A stretch of 9,853 nt of DNA from Actinomycetota bacterium (GTDB taxonomy: Bacteria; Actinomycetota; Thermoleophilia; Gaiellales; Gaiellaceae), in contig JACCTQ010000054.1 in NCBI GenBank assembly GCA_013812265.1, positions 1-9,853 on the forward strand, read 5' to 3'. Positions 4,760-9,853 of this stretch are shown piece after piece (position 1 is the stretch's first letter; every line of letters starts with the position of its first letter). The notes beneath the pieces were generated by a model. The model was given only the letters and a program-made list of their open reading frames with translations. It had not been told where the DNA came from and did no database searches. A program made the position numbers and the translations under genes.

Positions 4760-6018
4760 TCCAGCACCTCGTCGCCGATCTCGACCTCGTCCCCGGCCCG
4801 GACGCCCGCTCCACGCAGCGCCTTCTCTAGCTCGGGTGCACCCGGTCGCTCTCCGACAACGCGAAAACCGCCGTCGGTGCGAAGAATCCGGTATGCACGC
4901 CCGCGCGCAGGGCGCGGCCGATAGACGAGAAAGTCGGCAAGCGGATCGTGGACGGCGCCGACCGGCTCCTGCGGGCAGAGCTCGAAGAGGGAGCGCCGGA
5001 ACGTCTCGATCCCCGCGCCGGTGGCGCACGACACGCTGAAGACTCGCAGCACGCGCTCGTCGGGAGCGGCGAAGGCTGGAGCTTCCGGAAGCAGGTCGAT
5101 CTTGTTGAGGACGACGACCTGAGGTCGCTCGTCGAGGCCTGCTCCGTAGTTCTCGAGCTCGTGGTCGATCTCGGCGAAGCGTTCACCAGGGTCTCCTGCG
5201 GCCGCGTCGATGACGTGGACGAGGATCCGAGCCCGCTCCAGGTGAGCGAGGAACTCGTGGCCCAACCCGACGCCCTCGCTGGCACCCTCGATGAGCCCGG
5301 GCACGTCCGCGATCGTGAGCTGGCGCCCGTCGGATTCCACGGTTCCCAGGACCGGCGAGAGCGTCGTAAACGGGTACTCCGCTACCTTCGGGCGCGCGTT
5401 CGAGATGCGGGAGATGAGCGACGACTTGCCGGCGTTGGGAAGGCCGACGAGCGCTGCGTCTGCGAGAAGCTTCAGCTGGAGCGTCAGCCAGCTCTCCTCG
5501 CCCGGAAGCCCGACCTCGGCGAAGCGCGGCGTCTGACGTGTCGCCGTCGCGAAACGTTTGTTTCCTCGACCGGCTGCCCCACCCCGCGCTACGACCGCAC
5601 GCGCTCCGGGCGAAGTCAGATCGGCCACGAGCTGTCCATCCTCGTCCACTACCTGCGTGCCGACCGGCACCCGTAGCTCGAGGTCGGCGCCAGCAGCGCC
5701 GTGCTTGCCCGTCCCACGCCCGGGCTCGCCGCGCCCGGCCTTGAACCGGTGGCCGCTCCGGATGCCCGAGAGGTCACGGAGGTTCGGATCGGCCGCCAAG
5801 ACCACGTCTCCCCCCGATCCCCCGTCGCCGCCGTCCGGGCCGCCCTTCGGTACGTGCTTCTCGCGCCGGAAGCTCAGGCCGCCGTCGCCACCGCGCCCCG
5901 CCAGGGCATGGATGCGCGAGCGGTCGTGAAAGGGCGATTCTGGCCTGCGACCAGAAGCTCTAGAAGAACCGCGCGCGCTCAGGAGATCGGTCTTCCCGAC
6001 GTCAGTCGGGAATGTCAT
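4750..6018 (-). CDS. obgE: Obg family GTPase (ribosome assembly), start uncertain
   Basis: Obg/CgtA is a GTPase that helps mature the 50S subunit and responds to ppGpp. The Gly-rich Obg fold is clear (GRGGDGGLSFRREKHVPKGG, 41-60, then PDGGDGGSGG). The G domain has GLPNAGKSS (192-200), TTL (218-220), DVPGLIEG (238-245), NKID (305-308) and SCATGAG (330-336). The C-terminal OCT domain (about 360-422) looks shortened: it goes from FRVVGERPG straight to LEKALRGAGVRAGDEVEIGD. The ATG at 6018 is the only ATG/GTG/TTG start in frame. It overlaps rpmA by 17 bases, lacks a clear RBS, and adds about 29 residues before the point where Obg proteins normally begin (M-F-x-D-x; here P-FHDRSR, codon CCC before TTT). 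A CTG at codon 13, with GGGAAG 9 bases upstream, is an alternative. An assembly error at the true start is also possible. Confidence 0.93.
   Translation of the reverse strand: MTFPTDVGKTDLLSARGSSRASGRRPESPFHDRSRIHALAGRGGDGGLSFRREKHVPKGGPDGGDGGSGGDVVLAADPNLRDLSGIRSGHRFKAGRGEPGRGTGKHGAAGADLELRVPVGTQVVDEDGQLVADLTSPGARAVVARGGAAGRGNKRFATATRQTPRFAEVGLPGEESWLTLQLKLLADAALVGLPNAGKSSLISRISNARPKVAEYPFTTLSPVLGTVESDGRQLTIADVPGLIEGASEGVGLGHEFLAHLERARILVHVIDAAAGDPGERFAEIDHELENYGAGLDERPQVVVLNKIDLLPEAPAFAAPDERVLRVFSVSCATGAGIETFRRSLFELCPQEPVGAVHDPLADFLVYRPRPARGRAYRILRTDGGFRVVGERPGAPELEKALRGAGVRAGDEVEIGDEVLEWS
5993..6012 (-). other. 8-bp hairpin holding the rpmA stop codon
   Basis: TTCCCGAC and GTCGGGAA pair perfectly around a 4-base loop; on the minus strand the loop reads TGAC and contains the rpmA TGA stop. 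A second hairpin (TTCTGG / CCAGAA, 5938-5956) lies a little further into the obgE leader or N-terminal region. Such a stem at a junction could slow decay, mark a cleavage site, or tune obgE translation. No T-run follows, so termination is unlikely. Confidence 0.45.
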
Positions 6019-6259
6019 TGACCGCGACGAAGCGGCGCTCGCCGCTCGTGCGGAATTCCACCCTGCCGTCGCGCGTCGCGAAGATCGTGTCGTCGCGACC
6101 GATTCCCGCTCCGGGGCCCGGTCGAAAGCGCGTGCCGCGCTGGCGCACCACGATCATCCCCGACTTGACCTCCTGGCCGTCGAAGATCTTCACCCCGAGC
6201 ATCTTGGGATTCGAGTCGCGCCCGTTCCGTGACGAGCCGAGACCTTTCTTGTGAGCCAT
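6002..6259 (-). CDS. rpmA: 50S ribosomal protein bL27
   Basis: bL27 is a small 50S protein whose N-terminal tail reaches the peptidyl-transferase centre. The 85-residue product begins MAHKKGLGSSRNGRDSNPK and continues with LGVKIFDGQ, the GMIVVRQRGTRFRPGPG core and GRDDTIFA, all typical. There is no N-terminal extension of the kind removed by Prp protease in Firmicutes. The ATG at 6259 directly follows the rplU stop (TAGATG), and AAAGGCGGA within the last rplU codons supplies its RBS, so translation is coupled. The stop sits in the loop of a hairpin, and obgE overlaps the 3' end. Confidence 0.98.
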   Translation of the reverse strand: MAHKKGLGSSRNGRDSNPKMLGVKIFDGQEVKSGMIVVRQRGTRFRPGPGAGIGRDDTIFATRDGRVEFRTSGERRFVAVNDIPD

Positions 6260-6634
6260 CTATTCCGCCTTTTCGGATCCGGCCTCAGCCGTTTTCTTTT
6301 TCGCCGCCCTCGTCTTCGACTCAGCCTTGCCTTTGGCCCCAATCGCCTCGATCTCGATCTGGGACAGACGGCTGCGGTAGCCGTTGTGGCGGCGGTACCC
6401 CTTCTTCGGCTTGTATTTTCCGATCCGCACTTTCTCGCCGAGCACCTGCTTGACTACCCGCGCGGTGACCGGCGTGCCGCCCGGCGCGATCTCCGTCGCT
6501 CCGTTTCCGCCCAGCAGAAGCACCTGTGGATGAAAGCTCTTGCCGTCCGGCTGAGCGAGCCGGTCGACGAGCAGGCGCTCGCCCTCGCGAACACGGTACT
6601 GCTTACCGCCGAGTGAGATGATCGCGTACGTCAT
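6260..6634 (-). CDS. rplU: 50S ribosomal protein bL21
   Basis: bL21 binds 23S rRNA in the large subunit. The product of 124 residues begins MTYAIISLGGKQYRVREGE, followed by the usual beta-barrel core and the basic KYKPKKGYRRHNGYRS segment with a final SQIEIEAI. After about residue 98 comes an extra Lys/Ala/Glu-rich tail (about 26 residues, e.g. RAAKKKTAEAGSEKAE), longer than in the E. coli protein and likely disordered. The ATG at 6634 is preceded by AAGGTG at 5-base spacing. A likely promoter and a hairpin with a T-run lie in the 99-base gap to the upstream rne gene. It heads the tightly packed rplU-rpmA-obgE-nadD-rsfS run. Confidence 0.97.
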   Translation of the reverse strand: MTYAIISLGGKQYRVREGERLLVDRLAQPDGKSFHPQVLLLGGNGATEIAPGGTPVTARVVKQVLGEKVRIGKYKPKKGYRRHNGYRSRLSQIEIEAIGAKGKAESKTRAAKKKTAEAGSEKAE

Positions 6635-6653
6635 GTCGACACCTTAAGCGTGG

Positions 6654-6675
6654 AAAAGCGGGCGAAAACGCCCGC
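6654..6675 (-). terminator. Intrinsic terminator or leader attenuator upstream of rplU
   Basis: On the minus strand GCGGGCG, loop TTTT and CGCCCGC form a perfect 7-bp GC-rich stem followed at once by TTTTCC. It lies 58 bases after the rne stop and 20 bases before the rplU start. It could end rne transcription or, if the promoter just upstream is real, act as an attenuator at the very 5' end of the rplU message. Confidence 0.6.
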
Positions 6676-6684
6676 GCCGCGCAA

Positions 6685-6714
6685 AGTTTACCCGAAACGC
6701 GGGCCGTCCGACAA
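6685..6714 (-). promoter_or_regulatory. Probable sigma-70-type promoter for the rplU operon
   Basis: On the minus strand TTGTCG (6714-6709) and TAAACT (6690-6685) are 18 bases apart, each matching four of six consensus positions. Transcription would begin near 6678, only a few bases before the hairpin at 6675-6654. The position, 20 bases after the rne stop, fits a separate promoter for the ribosomal-protein genes. Confidence 0.45.
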
Positions 6715-6733
6715 ACGCCGATGCGCTCGACGC

Positions 6734-9316
6734 TCAGCCGCCGGACTCGATCCCCGCCTCCGGTTCCGCGACCGCCGCAGCCGGCTTCTTCCGGCGATTT
6801 CGCCCACCGCGTGTGCCGCGCCTCGTCTTCCGCTTCGGCCGCTCGCCGTCGCCGTCGGCGGGGGGATCAGCTTCGGCGGCGACCGCGCCGTCGTTCGTCG
6901 CGTCTTCAGCCGGCAAGGGCTCGCTGCGGCCCAGCGACTGGTCCGGGAGGTGAATCCTCGGCGCGGGCAAGTCGTCGGTCGAAACCTGCCCGTCCCCGTT
7001 CTCAGAAGCCTCGACGGCAGCAGGCTTGCGCTTTCTGCCTCGACCGCCGCGGGAACCTCGCCTCGTCTTCCGCTTGGGCTTTTCCTCCGTATCGACGGCT
7101 CCAGTCTCGCCGTCGTGCTCGGCCCCAGGCGCATCAACCAGAGCTTTCGTCGGCACCTCGGGCGGCGCTTCTGGCACAGTCTCAGCGATTTCGGCTGTGA
7201 CGGTCTCGCCCTCGCTCTCGCCCACTGTGGCCTTCTTCGCCCGCGACTTTCTAGTCGGCTTCTCGGCTTCGCTCTCCGCCGTGACAGGCGCCGGTGGCGG
7301 CTCGGGCGCAGGTCGTAGAAGCGACGCGTACGCCTCGCCGTCCGAGACACGCTCGATCCGGACCTTCACCTTTTTGCCCACGCGTTTGGCGGCCCCGGCG
7401 ACAGTCACCGGGTAGCCGTCGACGCGGCCGACCGCGGAGGTGGGATCGTACAAGGCCACCTCCCCGAGTTGGATGTCGACCGAGGCGCCCTCGGCCAGGG
7501 GCGCGGCGGGCATGAGATCCTCAAGCTTCCCCTGGGCGAGGACGAGGAAGTGATCGGCGTGCACGTCATCCTTCGTCTCGAGGAAGAAACGTCGGCGTGC
7601 CTGCGTCTCGATCTCGGCCAGCCGTGCGGCGCCCGGGCCCATGATCAGGCTTGCGACGCGAGCGTTCACCTCGACGCGGAAGGCCTGGTTGCGTGAGCGC
7701 GCGGCGAGCGCACGGAGCCGACGCTCGATCTCCACGGCCGCCGTGCTCTCGGATACCACGATTCCGTCGCCGGCACAGGTGGGGCACTTCTTGGTGAGAA
7801 TCTCGCGCGGCCCGTCGGTCACGTTCTGGCGTGTCATCTCGACGAGACCGAGTGGCGAGATCTCGACGACGTAGGTCTTGGTGCGGTCTCGAGCAAGCTC
7901 GTCCTTCAGGGCCTCCTCGACTTGCGCCCGATTCTTCGGGTTCGCCATGTCGATGAAGTCGATCACGATGATCCCGCCGATATCCCGCAGCCGCAGCTGG
8001 CGAACGACTTCCTTGACGGCTTCGAGGTTGTTCTTCGTGATCGTCTCCTCGAGTCCCGAGCCCGAGCTCTTCGAGCGCGAGCCGGTGAAGCGCCCGGTAT
8101 TCACGTCGATCACGGTGAAGGCTTCGGCGTAGTCGAACACGAGGTAGCCGCCGGATGGCAGGTCGACCCGCCGGGACAACGTCGAACGGATTTCCGCGTC
8201 CACGCCGAAGGCCTCGAACAGCCGCTCCTTGTCGCGGTGGCGCGAGACGCGCTCGACCATGTGCGGAGATGTCTTCTTGAGATAGCCGACGACCCGCCGG
8301 TGCGTTAGGTCATGATCGATCACGGCGCGCTCGAAGTCGCCCGTGAATAGGTCACGAACGACGCGGAGCGGCAACTCCGCCTCCTGGTAGACGAGGGCGG
8401 GGACGCTGAGCTGTTTCGATCGAGCCTGGATCGTCTTCCACAGGCGCTCGAGAAACAGGACGTCGCGCTCGACGTCCTCTGCCGAGGCTCCTTCGGCCGC
8501 GGTGCGCACGATGATTCCGCCGCTCGGGAGCTCCAGGCTCTTCAGGATGTCCCGCAAGCGCACGCGCTCGTCGTCCTCTAGGCGGCGCGATACGCCGATG
8601 CCCTCGCCGTGCGGGACGTAGACCACGAACCGGCCCGGCAGCGAGATCTCGGTGGTCAGCCGGGCGCCCTTGCTCTTCATGGGATCCTTGACAGCCTGCA
8701 CCATGATCTCCTGGCCGCGGCTCAACAGGTCCTGAATCTTGCGACCGTGGCGCTTGCCCTCGAGCTCCGGTACGACGATCTCGTCGACATAGAGAAAGCC
8801 GTTCCGCTCGAGGCCGATCTCGACGAACGCGGCTTCCATGCCCGGAAGGACGTTGTCGACCGAGCCCTTGTAGATATTCCCGGCAATCGAGCGGCGCTCG
8901 GGGCGCTCGAGGTAGACCTCCGCAACGCGATCGTTCTCGAGCACTGCCACGCGTTGCTCGCCGACGTCGACGGACACGAGCAGCTCCCGCTTCGCGGGCG
9001 GCAGGGGTGGCCGCTTGGTGGGCACCCTGCGACGCTGGGAACGCTGCGACCTCTCTCGGCGCCGGGGCTCCTCGGCCGGCTTCGGCTTCTCCTGCGGAGG
9101 CGCCGCCTCCGCCGTCGTGCCGGCTCGCTCGGCCGGCTTACGCCGGTTCCGGCCACCGCGGGTACCTCTCCGCCGTTTGGGCCTTACGCCGGTACTTGTG
9201 TTGTCCCCCGCCGGAGCGGAGGTTTCATCCTTAGTGGGTGCTTCGGGAGCGGCTGCCTGCGCCGGCGCCTGCTCCTCGGTCTTCTGCTTTCTGCGCTTGA
9301 ACCAGAGCAACGGCAA
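6734..9316 (-). CDS. rne: Ribonuclease E/G with Arg-rich tails at both ends
   Basis: RNase E/G is an endoribonuclease for mRNA decay and rRNA/tRNA maturation. In the 860-residue product an S1 domain (about 142-227, RRSIAGNIYKGSVDNVLPGM) precedes the catalytic DNase I-like region. Metal-binding aspartates are seen in VIDVNTG (D404) and GGIIVIDFIDM (D453), matching E. coli D303 and D346. The zinc-link CPTC is at 511-514. A TRAM-like segment follows (618-668, GRVDGYPVTVAGAAKRVGKK), as in other actinobacterial members. Residues 1-110 and 670-860 are low-complexity and probably disordered. They hold three near-copies of one basic motif, KR(KT)RRGTRGGRNRRK-like, at 46-61, 747-764 and 827-845, separated by acidic segments; these likely bind RNA or partners. 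The start is TTG at 9316: AAGGAG lies 7 bases upstream, and no better start is near. Whether it acts as E or G cannot be told from sequence alone. Confidence 0.96.
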   Translation of the reverse strand: MPLLWFKRRKQKTEEQAPAQAAAPEAPTKDETSAPAGDNTSTGVRPKRRRGTRGGRNRRKPAERAGTTAEAAPPQEKPKPAEEPRRRERSQRSQRRRVPTKRPPLPPAKRELLVSVDVGEQRVAVLENDRVAEVYLERPERRSIAGNIYKGSVDNVLPGMEAAFVEIGLERNGFLYVDEIVVPELEGKRHGRKIQDLLSRGQEIMVQAVKDPMKSKGARLTTEISLPGRFVVYVPHGEGIGVSRRLEDDERVRLRDILKSLELPSGGIIVRTAAEGASAEDVERDVLFLERLWKTIQARSKQLSVPALVYQEAELPLRVVRDLFTGDFERAVIDHDLTHRRVVGYLKKTSPHMVERVSRHRDKERLFEAFGVDAEIRSTLSRRVDLPSGGYLVFDYAEAFTVIDVNTGRFTGSRSKSSGSGLEETITKNNLEAVKEVVRQLRLRDIGGIIVIDFIDMANPKNRAQVEEALKDELARDRTKTYVVEISPLGLVEMTRQNVTDGPREILTKKCPTCAGDGIVVSESTAAVEIERRLRALAARSRNQAFRVEVNARVASLIMGPGAARLAEIETQARRRFFLETKDDVHADHFLVLAQGKLEDLMPAAPLAEGASVDIQLGEVALYDPTSAVGRVDGYPVTVAGAAKRVGKKVKVRIERVSDGEAYASLLRPAPEPPPAPVTAESEAEKPTRKSRAKKATVGESEGETVTAEIAETVPEAPPEVPTKALVDAPGAEHDGETGAVDTEEKPKRKTRRGSRGGRGRKRKPAAVEASENGDGQVSTDDLPAPRIHLPDQSLGRSEPLPAEDATNDGAVAAEADPPADGDGERPKRKTRRGTRGGRNRRKKPAAAVAEPEAGIESGG

Positions 9317-9419
9317 AACGGGTCTCCTTGGTTAGTGCGCGCGCGAGCGGCGCCCAGAGGCTGGGGGCGCATCGCGCGGCGCAAGTTGAAAAAACGGTGG
9401 ACATACCTACGTCAAGGCT
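9317..9419 (-). promoter_or_regulatory. Structured 5' leader of rne
   Basis: The AAGGAG at 9329-9324 is the rne RBS. Upstream on the minus strand is a GC-rich hairpin at 9370-9350: GCGC + CCAG pairs with CTGG + GCGC around a 3-base loop, with two bulged bases. It is flanked by further CGCGCG runs that could lengthen it. TTGACG at 9415-9410 looks like a -35 box, but no fair -10 box follows at 16-18 bases (a T-rich run is there), so the promoter is unproven. Leader hairpins are known to feed back on rne in E. coli; a like role here is inference. Confidence 0.35.
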
Positions 9420-9499
9420 AGCAGGGGCGACGGAAGCACCCCGGGGCCGTCCGACCGTGGTCCTACCATCGCCGACATCGCGAGCGGGAGGTGACGACG

Positions 9500-9694
9500 A
9501 TGACGGCCAGGCGAGAAGCTCACGAGCTGCTGCTGATCGAGGAGGCAGACGCCTGGTTCGAGTACCTCGAGGCCACCCGCGGGCAGACCGAGGCGCGCTA
9601 CCGCGAGGTCGAGCCTTGGGCGTGGGCGCGGCTTCGTCAACGTCTGCGCGCGATCCGCGCCAGACGGGCGAGACTGCGGCCGGCCGCGGCCTAG
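9500..9694 (+). CDS. Small charged protein of unknown function
   Basis: I do not recognise this 64-residue product. It begins MTARREAHELLLIEEADAWF, is rich in Glu, Arg, Ala and Trp, and ends in a basic stretch (LRQRLRAIRARRARLRPAAA). It has no signal peptide or membrane segment; the pattern suggests one or two amphipathic helices, acidic first and then strongly basic, as in small nucleic-acid- or ribosome-binding proteins, but no function can be given. The start is ATG 9500 because GGGAGG ends 8 bases upstream; the in-frame GTG at 9491 overlaps that RBS. It lies between rne (divergent) and rodA (convergent), so it must have its own promoter. TACCAT near 9464 is a possible -10 box without a -35 partner. 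Confidence 0.6.
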   Translation: MTARREAHELLLIEEADAWFEYLEATRGQTEARYREVEPWAWARLRQRLRAIRARRARLRPAAA

Positions 9695-9726
9695 TTTCTC
9701 AATGCTTGGAACGGGTGGGGTTGGAT

Positions 9727-9853
9727 CTACTCTGACTGGCCCCGCGCGCAGATGGCGAGCAGCACGCCGACGGCCGTCAGGTTCGTGATCAGAGCCGAGC
9801 CGCCCACGCTGACGAAGGGCAGGGGTATTCCCGTGATGGGTGCGATGCCCATC
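9727..9853 (-). CDS. rodA: RodA (SEDS peptidoglycan polymerase), C-terminal end only
   Basis: Only the last 41 codons and stop lie in the window; the rest continues past the right edge. They read MGIAPITGIPLPFVSVGGSA followed by LITNLTAVGVLLAICARG, the highly conserved C-terminus of the FtsW/RodA/SpoVE family: the G-I-P-L-P-F-x-S-x-G-G-S loop and the last membrane helix. RodA polymerises glycan strands with PBP2 during cell elongation. The Tyr normally seen in SYGGS is Val here. RodA is chosen over FtsW because of the short tail right after the last helix and the position beside rne, where mre-mrdA-rodA clusters often lie; FtsW remains possible. The stop is 33 bases from the convergent small gene with no clear terminator between. 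Confidence 0.88.
   Translation of the reverse strand, partial: MGIAPITGIPLPFVSVGGSALITNLTAVGVLLAICARGQSE

Noticed and set aside
4760..5029. 90-residue N-terminal extension of NadD
   Set aside because: It lies within obgE in another frame; the conserved GGTFDPPHNGH lies eight residues after ATG 4759, as expected.
8609..9421. 270-codon plus-strand open frame opposite rne
   Set aside because: It lies antisense to the N-terminal and S1 region of RNase E/G, and has no RBS or family resemblance.

Overview
The window is a high-G+C bacterial chromosome segment. It is most likely from an actinobacterial lineage, and Thermoleophilia (Gaiellales/Solirubrobacterales) is my best guess. The guess rests on the rne-rplU-rpmA-obgE-nadD-rsfS gene order next to rodA, on a signal-peptide plus Gly-X-Y 'collagen-like' protein beginning MRKPSP, and on a tRNA-linked PD-(D/E)XK endonuclease of a type I associate with these bacteria. 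Assignment to class is from memory and inference only.

Right half (about 3759-9853): a housekeeping cluster, nearly all on the minus strand. It reads, in transcription order, rodA (3' end only, cut by the window edge), then RNase E/G (TTG start, strong RBS), rplU (bL21), rpmA (bL27), obgE, nadD and rsfS. From rplU to rsfS the genes abut or overlap (TAG/ATG junction, 17-nt overlap, 10-nt overlap, CTGA overlap), so they are surely one transcript. It joins ribosome assembly (bL21, bL27, Obg, RsfS), RNA decay (RNase E/G) and NAD synthesis (NadD). A small unknown gene lies on the plus strand between rodA and rne.

Middle (about 2586-3758): a tRNA-Ala(GGC) on the minus strand, with a PD-(D/E)XK endonuclease-like gene directly upstream whose reading frame runs into the tRNA. 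That gene carries an in-frame TAA exactly at its expected catalytic Tyr-Asp motif, beside a threefold 7-bp repeat, so it is called a pseudogene. Divergent from it is the collagen-like secreted protein, which ends in a perfect 12-bp inverted repeat whose right arm is tandemly duplicated.

Left part (1-2585): an unknown secreted protein and a DUF72/YecE-family protein, both minus strand. Upstream of them is about 640 bases without a convincing gene. This stretch is full of ordered structure: a 13-bp perfect inverted repeat enclosing a second hairpin, two identical 25-bp hairpin-forming direct repeats, and several smaller hairpins. It is the best place in the window for an undescribed repeat family or structured RNA.
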